Source: CAYNJF01 sp964351745 (GTDB lineage: Bacteria > Pseudomonadota > Gammaproteobacteria > Berkiellales > Berkiellaceae). Taken from it: a stretch of DNA of 13,647 nt. Under the pieces are notes generated by a model. That model ran no database searches. It saw only the letters and a list, made by a program, of their open reading frames with translations, and had not been told where the DNA came from. Positions 6,346-13,647 of the stretch are shown piece after piece (the stretch's first letter is position 1; each line of letters starts with the position of its first letter). The position numbers and the translations under genes are program-made. Location of the stretch: assembly GCA_964351745.1 (NCBI GenBank), contig CAYGPI010000070.1, positions 1 to 13,647 of the forward strand, in the 5' to 3' direction.

Positions 6346-8310
6346 TTAAACGGAAGCCAACCATAACAACAAGCCAATCAGGCCTGCAATCATGGCAAAA
6401 GCATAATGGTAAATATATCCAGTCTGGACTGTGCGTAATATTTTTGAGAACCATGCCACTGATTTTGCCGATCCATTGACTAAAGCGCCATCAATCAAGC
6501 TTTTATCCCCAACTTTCCAAAAAGCCCAACCCAAAGCTTTTGTGCCCCCAGCAACAACCCATTGATTGAAGCTATCAAACCAATATTTGTTTTCCAAAAC
6601 CTTGTACAGCGGCCATAAAATAACTTTCAACTTCTCAGGTAGATTTGTAAGCTTTACATATCCAAGCCAAGCGACGACAAGACCTGCAATCATCAACCAG
6701 AAAGGTGCTCCTGTTAGACCATGAATAGCCATATTGAAAGCGCCATGAAAATGCTCACTGAGTGTTGAGAAACTGGCATGCGTCTCATGAACTGAGATAG
6801 ATGCGCCAAAAAAGTTATTAAACATGGGACCAACAAAGACTAAGCCAGCCAACACTGATGGAACCGCCAAAGCTATAAGTGGAACCCAAACGACCGGCTT
6901 AACTTCATGAGCTTCTTTGGCCGAGGTTGTTCTTGGGCTGCCGTAAAAGACAACGAACAACAATCTAAAAGAGTAGAGTGCTGTAATAAACACACCTGAC
7001 AAAACCGCCCAATAGGCAACTGATGAGGCAGGCAACGTGCTATGTTTGACTGCTTCTATAATTAAATCTTTAGAATAGAATCCTGAAAATAATGGCGTTC
7101 CTATGATAGCTAAAGTACCAATGAGCATACATCCAAAAGTAATCGGCATTTTTTTACGAAGCCCCCCCATATCCCAAATATCTTGCTTATGGTGCATACC
7201 GATAATCACTGCCCCAGCGCCTAGGAATAAGAGAGCTTTAAAAAATGCGTGCGTCATCAAGTGAAACATAGCGACCATGTAACTCGATGCCGCGACAGCG
7301 CACATCATGTAACCTAACTGAGATAAGGTTGAATAGGCAATAATGCGTTTAATGTCATTACTGATGATACCTATTAATCCCATAAAGAATGCTGTGGTGG
7401 CACCAATCACCAAAATGAAGTTTAGAGCAGTTTCTGAATACTCAAAAATGGGTGACAAACGAGTCACCATAAAGACACCAGCTGTGACCATCGTGGCAGC
7501 ATGAATTAAAGCGGAGATTGGCGTAGGGCCTTCCATGGAATCAGGCAACCAAACATGCAAAGGAACTTGTGCAGATTTACCCATAGCTCCAATAAATAGC
7601 AAAATGCAAGTTGTAGTAATAGCTGGAACCATCCAATCAGAAGATAGGACAAACTGAGACGAGCCAGAAGCAACAGAGGGCACCAATTCAAAGACCGCAG
7701 AGTAATCCAGTGAACCAAATAGCAATAAAATACCACTAATGCCTAATAGGAATCCAAAATCGCCAACCCTATTCACTAAGAAAGCCTTCATATTTGCGTG
7801 AATAGCTGTTGGCTTCTTGTACCAAAACCCAATTAACAGGTATGAAACCAAACCAACAGCTTCCCACCCAAAGAACAGTTGCATGAAATTATTGGCCATG
7901 ACCAGCATAAGCATAGAAAAGGTAAACAATGAGATGTAACTAAAAAACCTTTGGTAGCCAGGATCTTCTTCCATGTAGCCAACAGTGTAGATGTGCACCA
8001 TCCAAGAAACAAAAGTAACGACCACCATCATCATGGCAGAAAGCTCATCAACAAAAAAACCTACTTGTAGATTTAAACTGCCGGTAGATGCCCATGTATA
8101 TAAAGTGAGATCTAAAGGAAAGCTACCTGCGCCCCATAGAACTTCCTTAAGAACAGCGCAAGAAAGCAAAAAAGATAAAGCGATGCCTAAAATAGTGACC
8201 CAGTGAGCACCTTTTCGACCAATTTTTTTTCCAAAGAGCCCAGAAGTGATAGCCGCAAATAAAGGGGCTAAAACAATACCTAAACAATAATGACCAATTG
8301 TTTGTTCCAT
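6346..8310 (-). CDS. nuoL: NADH-quinone oxidoreductase subunit L
   Basis: This is the distal proton-pumping subunit of complex I (homologous to mitochondrial ND5). At 654 aa it is slightly longer than the ~613-aa E. coli protein and within family range. About 14 antiporter helices are followed by a C-terminal extension: the long lateral helix (about 550-600) and a last membrane helix at about 632-652. Functional residues are visible: Glu150 in FFGWEAVGLVSYLLIGFWY, Asp184 in NRVGDFGF, Lys245 in GAMGKSAQVPLHVWLPDSME, Lys358 in THAFFKALLF and Lys414 in GFYSKD. They match E. coli Glu144, Asp178, Lys229, Lys342 and Lys399. The ATG at 8310 lies one base after the nuoK stop codon, and its AAGGGA site is inside the end of nuoK. 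Translational coupling to nuoK is therefore likely. Confidence 0.98.
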   Translation of the reverse strand: MEQTIGHYCLGIVLAPLFAAITSGLFGKKIGRKGAHWVTILGIALSFLLSCAVLKEVLWGAGSFPLDLTLYTWASTGSLNLQVGFFVDELSAMMMVVVTFVSWMVHIYTVGYMEEDPGYQRFFSYISLFTFSMLMLVMANNFMQLFFGWEAVGLVSYLLIGFWYKKPTAIHANMKAFLVNRVGDFGFLLGISGILLLFGSLDYSAVFELVPSVASGSSQFVLSSDWMVPAITTTCILLFIGAMGKSAQVPLHVWLPDSMEGPTPISALIHAATMVTAGVFMVTRLSPIFEYSETALNFILVIGATTAFFMGLIGIISNDIKRIIAYSTLSQLGYMMCAVAASSYMVAMFHLMTHAFFKALLFLGAGAVIIGMHHKQDIWDMGGLRKKMPITFGCMLIGTLAIIGTPLFSGFYSKDLIIEAVKHSTLPASSVAYWAVLSGVFITALYSFRLLFVVFYGSPRTTSAKEAHEVKPVVWVPLIALAVPSVLAGLVFVGPMFNNFFGASISVHETHASFSTLSEHFHGAFNMAIHGLTGAPFWLMIAGLVVAWLGYVKLTNLPEKLKVILWPLYKVLENKYWFDSFNQWVVAGGTKALGWAFWKVGDKSLIDGALVNGSAKSVAWFSKILRTVQTGYIYHYAFAMIAGLIGLLLWLASV

Positions 8311-8311
8311 A

Positions 8312-8617
8312 TTATCCCTTTAGTAAATCAATTTCTTCAACATTGATGGTTCGTCGCTTTCTAAATAGAGCGACTAAAATTGCAAGCCCAATGGCTGCCT
8401 CAGCCGCAGCTACTGTTAAAATGAAAAAAACAAAGACTTGACCATGTAGATCCTGACCAAAATGAGAAAAAGCAATAAAATTAGTATTTACAGCAAGTAA
8501 AATAAGCTCTACACACATCAAAAGAACAATTAAGTTGTTTCGGTTGATAAATATGCCTGCCACCCCAATACTAAAAATAACAGCGCTTAATAATAAGTAA
8601 TGATCTAGAGCAATCAT
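8312..8617 (-). CDS. nuoK: NADH-quinone oxidoreductase subunit K
   Basis: This is a small membrane subunit of complex I (homologous to mitochondrial ND4L) that links the quinone site to the antiporter subunits. The 101-aa product has three membrane helices (about 5-25, 29-50 and 60-85), the standard size. Both intramembrane acidic residues needed for proton coupling are present: Glu37 in LLMCVELILLAVN and Glu73 in VAAAEAAIGLA. They match E. coli Glu36 and Glu72. The ATG overlaps the nuoJ stop codon in an ATGA arrangement (4-nt overlap), with a purine-rich AGGGGAGAG site upstream inside nuoJ. Translation of the two is thus probably coupled. Confidence 0.97.
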   Translation of the reverse strand: MIALDHYLLLSAVIFSIGVAGIFINRNNLIVLLMCVELILLAVNTNFIAFSHFGQDLHGQVFVFFILTVAAAEAAIGLAILVALFRKRRTINVEEIDLLKG

Positions 8618-9216
8618 AAGCTGTCACTCTCCCCTTGCATTTTCACAATTTGAAGTCTATCTGCTTTAGTCACGTAGGTTTGCTCGCTAACCGTTTGTTT
8701 TTTGCTTCGATGACCTCTAAAAGTCAAAGCAATGGCGGCAATCATAGCAACGAGCAAAATGACACCAGCAATTTCAAAAGGCATCACGTAGTTTGTGTAT
8801 ATCAGTTCACCTAAACTTTCAACGTTATTATATGAAGCTGCAGCTCTTTCTGGCACAGAAACAATCTCCTCACCAAAATGGTGTGGCCCAACAGCCATCA
8901 CAAAGACACTTATCAAAAGAGCTAACATGAGCAACCCTAGTGGGATATGTCGCCTATTTAAAATATGTAAATTACCAACCTCAATATCTAGCATCATGAC
9001 AACAAATAAGAAAAGAACCATCACAGCACCGACATAAACCAAGACTAATGTAATGGCTAAGAATTCGGCTTCAAGCATCATCCATATGGCAGCCATCGCG
9101 AAAAAGGAAAGGACTAAAAACAAAACAGCTCGCACTGGATTTTTAGCAAAAACAACCATCAAGCTAGAAAAAATAGCTAACGTGGCAAAAGCATAAAATA
9201 TAGATTGTTCAATCAT
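8614..9216 (-). CDS. nuoJ: NADH-quinone oxidoreductase subunit J
   Basis: This is a membrane subunit of complex I (homologous to mitochondrial ND6). It packs between NuoK and the quinone-site subunits and shifts conformation during coupling. The 200-aa product has five predicted membrane helices. The most conserved stretch is EFLAITLVLVYVGAVMVLFL at about residues 51-70, with Tyr61 and Gly63 in the third helix near its pi-bulge. The C-terminal ~30 residues are hydrophilic. The ATG at 9216 follows the nuoI stop codon by 9 nt, with an AGGAAA site that overlaps the end of nuoI. The nuoJ stop codon overlaps the nuoK start. Confidence 0.97.
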   Translation of the reverse strand: MIEQSIFYAFATLAIFSSLMVVFAKNPVRAVLFLVLSFFAMAAIWMMLEAEFLAITLVLVYVGAVMVLFLFVVMMLDIEVGNLHILNRRHIPLGLLMLALLISVFVMAVGPHHFGEEIVSVPERAAASYNNVESLGELIYTNYVMPFEIAGVILLVAMIAAIALTFRGHRSKKQTVSEQTYVTKADRLQIVKMQGESDSL

Positions 9217-9225
9217 TGCGCTTTC

Positions 9226-9717
9226 CTATCTAAACGGAGCATCTTCTTCTCGCTCTTTAGCTATCTGTGACTCAAGCTTATCGCCAATGGCAAGTAACTT
9301 TTCTTTGTCCAATATATTTTGACCGCGCTCTAACATGGCATAATTTGACTCTGAAGTTTCCACGATAGAGTCAACAGGGCAAGATTCCTCACAAAAGCCA
9401 CAGTAGATACATTTGAACAAATCAATTTCATATCGAGACGTTCTTCTTGTCCCATCAGCTCTCTCTTGCGAATGAATCGTAATCGCTAAAGCAGGACATA
9501 CAGCTTCGCAAAGCTTACAGGCAATACAACGCTCTTCTCCATTAGGATAGCGCCTAAGAGCATGAAGACCTCTAAAGCGAGCTGACTTAGGTGTCTGCTC
9601 CTCAGGATATTGAATTGTAATTTTTCGCTTAAACAAATGTCTGCCAGTTAAAGCTAGGCCTTTTAACAATTCAAAAAGTAAAAAACTTTTTAGATAATAT
9701 TTAATCCGTCTAATCAC
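9226..9717 (-). CDS. nuoI: NADH-quinone oxidoreductase subunit I (2x[4Fe-4S])
   Basis: This is an iron-sulfur subunit of the peripheral arm of complex I that passes electrons from NuoG toward the terminal cluster N2. The 163-aa product has an N-terminal amphipathic membrane-anchoring stretch (about 1-30) and the conserved ARKITIQYPEE-like segment (here KRKITIQYPEEQTP). Two ferredoxin-type motifs follow: CIACKLCEAVCP (Cys64, 67, 70, 74) and CIYCGFCEESCP (Cys103, 106, 109, 113). These bind clusters N6a and N6b, with the last Cys of each motif serving the other cluster. The start is a GTG at 9717, supported by AAGGTGAG just upstream and by the normal family N-terminus. The upstream GTG within that site runs at once into a stop codon. 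It lies 10 nt after nuoH. Confidence 0.97.
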   Translation of the reverse strand: MIRRIKYYLKSFLLFELLKGLALTGRHLFKRKITIQYPEEQTPKSARFRGLHALRRYPNGEERCIACKLCEAVCPALAITIHSQERADGTRRTSRYEIDLFKCIYCGFCEESCPVDSIVETSESNYAMLERGQNILDKEKLLAIGDKLESQIAKEREEDAPFR

Positions 9718-9721
9718 TCAA

Positions 9722-9729
9722 CTCACCTT
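9722..9729 (-). promoter_or_regulatory. nuoI: Shine-Dalgarno supporting the GTG start of nuoI
   Basis: AAGGTGAG on the minus strand overlaps the TAA stop codon of nuoH and ends four bases before the GTG at 9717, with eight bases between AAGG and the start. No ATG near the expected N-terminus competes with it, so the GTG start is well supported. Confidence 0.7.
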
Positions 9730-10756
9730 ACGCACTAAACCATGGGCCAATTTGAAGTTTAACTGCAACAGCAGTCACGATAACCCAACACAGAGTCACA
9801 GGGATAAATACTTTCCAGCCTAAACGCATGATTTGATCATAACGGTAACGAGGAAAAGTTGCTCTAAACCAAAGATATGTAAACAAGAAAAGACAAGTTT
9901 TAGCTACAAACCAAATAACACCTGGCACAAAAGCCAAAGCTTCACCTAACACTGGAACATTCTCAAAAGGAGAGAGCCACCCGCCCAAGAACATGATGGT
10001 TGCCAAGCAACCTAGCAAAATCATATTTGCATATTCAGCTAAAAAGAATATGGCAAAAGTCATGCCTGCATATTCCACATGAAATCCTGCAACGATCTCT
10101 GACTCTCCTTCAGCTACATCAAAGGGAGCTCGATTCGTCTCGGCTATGACTGAAATCCAATAGACAACAAATAACGGAAATAGTGGCAACCAATACCAAT
10201 GCAAAAAACCACCACTTTGGGCAAGCACAATTTGGCTTAAATTCATGCTGCCAGCAGCCAGTAAGACACCAACCAAAGAAAAGCCCATGGCAATTTCATA
10301 AGAAACAACCTGTGCGGCACTTCGCAAAGCACCAATAAAAGCATACTTAGAATTTGAAGCCCAACCTGCAATGATTACGCCGTAAACGCCAATAGAGGTC
10401 ATCGCTAACAAAAACAGTAAACCAACATTGATATCAGCCAATACCCACCCCATATCAAAGGGAATGACTGACCAAGCGACAAGTGCAGGTGCAAAAGTAA
10501 TGACCGGTGCTAATAAATAAAGAAGCTTATTAGATTTGGTTGGCAGAATAATCTCTTTAAACATTAGCTTCAGAGCATCAGCAATGGGTTGTAGTAAACC
10601 TAGTGGCCCCACTCGATTTGGTCCAATGCGCCCCTGAATGTATCCGATGACCTTGCGCTCGGCAAGCGTGAAATAGGCAACCGCCAACATCACTGGTACC
10701 AAAATAATAACTATCTTGGTTATAATCCACGCCAATTCAAAAAGATTTTCAAACAT
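9728..10756 (-). CDS. nuoH: NADH-quinone oxidoreductase subunit H
   Basis: This is a membrane subunit of complex I (homologous to mitochondrial ND1). With NuoB and NuoD it forms the quinone-binding chamber, and it starts the proton-coupling chain. The 342-aa product has about eight membrane helices. Both family signatures are present: AERKVIGYIQGRIGPNRVGP (about 32-51) and the acidic loop AETNRAPFDVAEGESEIVAG (about 205-224), with its cluster of Glu/Asp residues facing the quinone tunnel. The conserved RSAAQVVSYEI (145-155) is also intact. The ATG at 10756 is preceded by GAAGGAT that falls within the end of nuoG, only 3 nt separating the genes. Length and motifs are normal. Confidence 0.98.
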   Translation of the reverse strand: MFENLFELAWIITKIVIILVPVMLAVAYFTLAERKVIGYIQGRIGPNRVGPLGLLQPIADALKLMFKEIILPTKSNKLLYLLAPVITFAPALVAWSVIPFDMGWVLADINVGLLFLLAMTSIGVYGVIIAGWASNSKYAFIGALRSAAQVVSYEIAMGFSLVGVLLAAGSMNLSQIVLAQSGGFLHWYWLPLFPLFVVYWISVIAETNRAPFDVAEGESEIVAGFHVEYAGMTFAIFFLAEYANMILLGCLATIMFLGGWLSPFENVPVLGEALAFVPGVIWFVAKTCLFLFTYLWFRATFPRYRYDQIMRLGWKVFIPVTLCWVIVTAVAVKLQIGPWFSA

Positions 10757-10759
10757 GCA

Positions 10760-13162
10760 CTATCCTTCGCTAAGCTTTTGTAATTCTATGGATGAATAAG
10801 GTGCACCCAAATCACATCTATCGTCAAAACCGCTATATAGCAACACGCAGCCTACAGGCACCTTGTTATCTTCTATGATCGTAAACTCTTGACTGCCAGG
10901 TCTAGAGTCTTGAATGACCTTAACTTGATCACCATTTTTTAGATGCTGGCTTAAGGATGTCTCTGGATGAATGAATATATTCATCATCATTTTACTTTCT
11001 TTAGTCTTTTGAAGCGATGTTGAGCGCCTGACAATATTATCAATCCGATACATGGCTTTTGGGCTAAGACGAATGAGTCCTGCATAAGAGAAATCTTGGT
11101 TCGAGATAGGCTGTTTAAGCCATGTATCTATTTTACTATCCACCAATTTAATTTCGCTAAAGCCAGCTTCTAGCTCATCTAAGATTTCAGCCGTCTGTGA
11201 GTAATCAAAGCCATCCAAATGTAAGAAATTCCCGAGAACTCGCACAACTTTCCATGCAGGGCGCGCTTGCGCCAAAGGTGAGCTCACAGCCTTGAAAGAC
11301 TGAAGCTGGCCGTACATGTTGACAAAAGTACCATCCGTTTCTGTATTAGGCACAATCGGTAACAAGACATCCGCATAATCACGCATAGTTTCTGTCACAA
11401 AGGGTGTTAAACAAATCACATCAGAATTGCGACTTAAAGTTTCCAAACTCAAACGAGGGTTATAAGAATCAAACTCAGGCTCAACATTCATAAGTAGCAT
11501 AGCTTTGAGCGGTTCAGAAAGCATAGAGACGCCTGACAAACCAGGCTGCGGTAAAGCTTGGGTCCCAATTGGGGCGAGGTTAGGAGCAAACCCAGCAAAT
11601 TTAGCACCTTGAGCATTCGCCCCTTGTGCACACTCTTCAAGATTCGCATCCATAGATTTTGCTAACAAAGCACAGAGGTTTCGAATAAGACTTGCTTGAG
11701 GATGGGTATAAACGTCCTCACCGATGATGACAGATTTTGCGCCTTCTTGGTTCAAGTTTAGCGCGAAGATTTTGTCTTGCTCTTCAACTTGAACCCCAAG
11801 AAATAAGCCTTCTAATGAGGCAGGAATTTGTGTCTTAGTGAGTTCACAATGAGCTTTGGTTAAAGCCATTAACTTAGGTGCAAAATCACCTTTATCGACT
11901 AACCATTCAAAAGTTAGCGGATAACGAGTTTTATCAGCAAAGCTTTGAATGCCATAAATATCACATCCATGCTTTTGAGCTTTGATTAACCTTTGGTTAA
12001 ATAGAGGCACTTCCATACGTGGATGGAAGCCGACCAACAAGATTGTACGATTATTTTCTAGCTGATCGAGAGGCTGTGTAAATGCAGCATGGTAGCTTTC
12101 TTGTAACTGAGCATCCATAACGTTTGAGCGATAGTCGATATTCTTGCAGCCAAGAGCCCGAACTAATTTTTGGAGCAAATAATATTCTTCTGTTGTGCAG
12201 CTAGCATTAGCAAGTGCTCCTATCTGTGAAGGCCCATGATCATGGATCACCTTTTGAAGACGTTCAGAGGTTGCCTTTAATGCGACTTCCCACGAAACCT
12301 TCTGCCATCGACCATCCACTTTCATTTCCGGCTCTTGCAACCGCTCAGGATGATGATAAGCTTCGTAACTAAAACGGTCTCTATCACTTAGCCAAACTTC
12401 ATTCAGAGATTCATTTTCTCTAGGCACTGATTTCACAACTTTGTTGTGATGTGTGTAATGAAACAAGTGCGAACCTAAACCATCATGAGCTGCAATCCCT
12501 GCTCGAGATTTTAGCTCCCATGCACGAGCAGAAAATCGTGCAGGCTTTGAGGTTAAGGCCCCGACTGGACAAATATCAATCACGTTTCCTGATAACTCAG
12601 AATCAACGCTGTTTTCTATAAAAGTACCAATAGAAATATGCTCACCACGGCCGGTAGCGCCAAGCTCTCTTAATCCAGCAACTTCTTCGCCAAAACGAAC
12701 ACATCGAGTACAGTGAATACAACGAGTCATTTCAGTTGCAATTAAAGGACCGATGTCTTTATCTTGTATAGACCGTTTACCTTCAGAAAATCTGGAGACA
12801 TCTTTGCCATACTCTAAGGCAACATCTTGCAGCTCACATTGACCACCTTGATCACAGATAGGACAATCTAATGGATGATTTATCAGCAAAAACTCCATCA
12901 CTGATTTTTGAGCATCCATGGCTATTTTAGATTTTGTTTGAACCTTCATACCTTCAGAGACAGGGGTTGCACAAGCTGGTAGTGGTTTTGGCGCATTTTC
13001 GACTTGAACCAAACACATACGACAATTCGCAGCAACAGACAATTTCTTGTGGTAACAAAATCTAGGGATGGTAATCCCTGCACTATCCGCAGCTTCGATC
13101 ACCATCGAACCTTGATTTACTTGCAAATTCTGACCATCAATCTCGATGTTAACTTTATTCAC
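10760..13162 (-). CDS. nuoG: NADH-quinone oxidoreductase subunit G
   Basis: This is the large iron-sulfur subunit of the complex I peripheral arm, carrying electrons from NuoF/NuoE toward NuoI. Numbering is from a TTG at 13174. The order is: N1b [2Fe-2S] with Cys40, 51, 54, 68; N5 with His100, Cys104, 107, 113; N4 with Cys152, 155, 158, 202; then a molybdopterin-oxidoreductase-like fold without its cofactor (about 220-690, including TETMRDYADVLLPIVPN) and a C-terminal barrel-like domain (about 735-804). The N7 cysteines known from E. coli are absent, as in the mitochondrial and Paracoccus type. No in-frame ATG exists near the N-terminus. I prefer the GTG at 13162 (800 aa) because GGGG lies six bases upstream and the product then starts like its homologues. 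The TTG at 13174 (804 aa), directly abutting the nuoF stop codon, is the alternative. Confidence 0.97.
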   Translation of the reverse strand: MNKVNIEIDGQNLQVNQGSMVIEAADSAGITIPRFCYHKKLSVAANCRMCLVQVENAPKPLPACATPVSEGMKVQTKSKIAMDAQKSVMEFLLINHPLDCPICDQGGQCELQDVALEYGKDVSRFSEGKRSIQDKDIGPLIATEMTRCIHCTRCVRFGEEVAGLRELGATGRGEHISIGTFIENSVDSELSGNVIDICPVGALTSKPARFSARAWELKSRAGIAAHDGLGSHLFHYTHHNKVVKSVPRENESLNEVWLSDRDRFSYEAYHHPERLQEPEMKVDGRWQKVSWEVALKATSERLQKVIHDHGPSQIGALANASCTTEEYYLLQKLVRALGCKNIDYRSNVMDAQLQESYHAAFTQPLDQLENNRTILLVGFHPRMEVPLFNQRLIKAQKHGCDIYGIQSFADKTRYPLTFEWLVDKGDFAPKLMALTKAHCELTKTQIPASLEGLFLGVQVEEQDKIFALNLNQEGAKSVIIGEDVYTHPQASLIRNLCALLAKSMDANLEECAQGANAQGAKFAGFAPNLAPIGTQALPQPGLSGVSMLSEPLKAMLLMNVEPEFDSYNPRLSLETLSRNSDVICLTPFVTETMRDYADVLLPIVPNTETDGTFVNMYGQLQSFKAVSSPLAQARPAWKVVRVLGNFLHLDGFDYSQTAEILDELEAGFSEIKLVDSKIDTWLKQPISNQDFSYAGLIRLSPKAMYRIDNIVRRSTSLQKTKESKMMMNIFIHPETSLSQHLKNGDQVKVIQDSRPGSQEFTIIEDNKVPVGCVLLYSGFDDRCDLGAPYSSIELQKLSEG

Positions 13163-13168
13163 AAATGA

Positions 13169-13172
13169 CCCC
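13169..13172 (-). promoter_or_regulatory. nuoG: Purine-rich site favouring a GTG start for nuoG
   Basis: GGGG on the minus strand lies six bases before the GTG at 13162. The TTG at 13174 lacks a good site in the last codons of nuoF. An ATG at 13178 is out of frame and soon stops. The site is weak, so the choice of start is only moderately sure. Confidence 0.4.
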
Positions 13173-13174
13173 AA

Positions 13175-13647
13175 TCATACCATGCAGCTTTTATGTTCAA
13201 TATGATGAACAAATTCATCGCGAAAATGTTGAATAAAACTTCTTACAGGCATAGCAGCAGCATCCCCTAAAGCGCAGATGGTGCGCCCCATGATATTCAA
13301 TGCTATATTATCTAGCCTTTCTAAATCTTCCATCGTTCCATGACCGTCTTCAATCTTTTTAACCATTCGATACAACCATCCGGTCCCTTCACGACAAGGT
13401 GTGCATTGGCCACAAGATTCCTCAAAGTAAAAATAAGAAATACGCTGAAGAACACGTACCATGCAAGTAGATTCATCCATCACTATCACAGCCCCTGAAC
13501 CAAGCATACTACCGGCTTTAGATATGGAATCGTAATCCATGTCAACATCCATCATGATGTTTCCAGGAATAACGGGCACGGAAGATCCTCCAGGGATAAC
13601 CGCCTTAATTTGACGTGAATCTCGCATGCCACCAGCCAACTCTAATA
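13175..13647 (-). CDS. nuoF: NADH-quinone oxidoreductase subunit F, C-terminal part (cut by right edge)
   Basis: NuoF is the NADH- and FMN-binding subunit of complex I. It oxidises NADH and passes electrons to cluster N3. Only the last ~157 residues of an expected ~425-430 are in the window. The frame stays open to the right edge, with ELAGGMRDSRQ matching the interior of the family, so the TTG at 13639 is not a start. Seen here are the IPGGSS segment and the N3 [4Fe-4S] ligands in ESCGQCTPCREGT (three Cys spaced CxxCxxC). The fourth ligand Cys is in GRTICALGDAAAMPV, about 40 residues later. The NADH/FMN Rossmann-like part lies outside. The TGA stop at 13175-13177 is 12 nt before the preferred nuoG start. 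Confidence 0.97.
   Translation of the reverse strand, partial: LELAGGMRDSRQIKAVIPGGSSVPVIPGNIMMDVDMDYDSISKAGSMLGSGAVIVMDESTCMVRVLQRISYFYFEESCGQCTPCREGTGWLYRMVKKIEDGHGTMEDLERLDNIALNIMGRTICALGDAAAMPVRSFIQHFRDEFVHHIEHKSCMV

Noticed and set aside
7506..7736. Minus-strand 76-aa frame inside nuoL, and similar frames at 5301-5504, 7991-8206 and 8795-9037
   Set aside because: Out-of-frame or antisense shadows of conserved nuo genes, which clearly use the other frame.
11590..11640. Repeat-like Ala/Gln/Gly stretch in NuoG (CAQGANAQGAKFAG, about residues 515-528) as a possible insertion
   Set aside because: Short, in frame and in a poorly conserved part of the molybdopterin-like domain; normal variation for this subunit.

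Overview
This window comes from a bacterial chromosome of about 40% GC by eye. Most of it is the distal three quarters of a proton-pumping NADH:quinone oxidoreductase (respiratory complex I) operon, on the minus strand. The right edge cuts nuoF. From there toward lower coordinates the order is nuoF (C-terminal part), nuoG, nuoH, nuoI, nuoJ, nuoK, nuoL, nuoM, nuoN. Spacing is tight throughout: a 4-nt overlap at nuoJ/nuoK, 1 nt at nuoK/nuoL, 3 to 14 nt elsewhere, and 66 nt only before nuoN. The genes are therefore almost certainly one transcript, with its promoter outside the window upstream of nuoA.

The subunits look functional. NuoF, NuoG and NuoI keep their iron-sulfur cysteines. NuoH keeps its two quinone-site signatures. 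NuoK, NuoL, NuoM and NuoN keep the intramembrane Glu/Lys residues used in proton translocation. NuoG lacks the cysteines of the extra N7 cluster found in E. coli, so it is of the mitochondrial/Paracoccus type. The sequence style suggests a gammaproteobacterium, possibly near Legionellales (Legionella/Coxiella/Berkiella-like). That placement is an inference from family resemblance, not a demonstrated fact.

Beyond nuoN (positions 1-3307) the content changes to genes I do not recognise. A 145-bp gap holds a strong sigma70-type minus-strand promoter: perfect TTGACA, 17-nt spacer, TAGTAT. An imperfect inverted repeat overlaps it. The promoter leads into a probable two-gene operon. The first product is a 361-aa helical/coiled-coil soluble protein. 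The second is a 500-aa soluble protein with a serine-rich, acidic C-terminal tail. The ribosome-binding site of the second gene lies in the loop of a potential hairpin whose stem reaches the start codon. Neither protein has a visible signal peptide, membrane segment or catalytic motif. A convergent plus-strand reading frame, open through the left edge, fills positions 1-470.

I see no tRNA, rRNA, CRISPR array, insertion sequence or other mobile element. The complex I genes are ordinary. What deserves attention is the orphan two-gene unit and its control elements.
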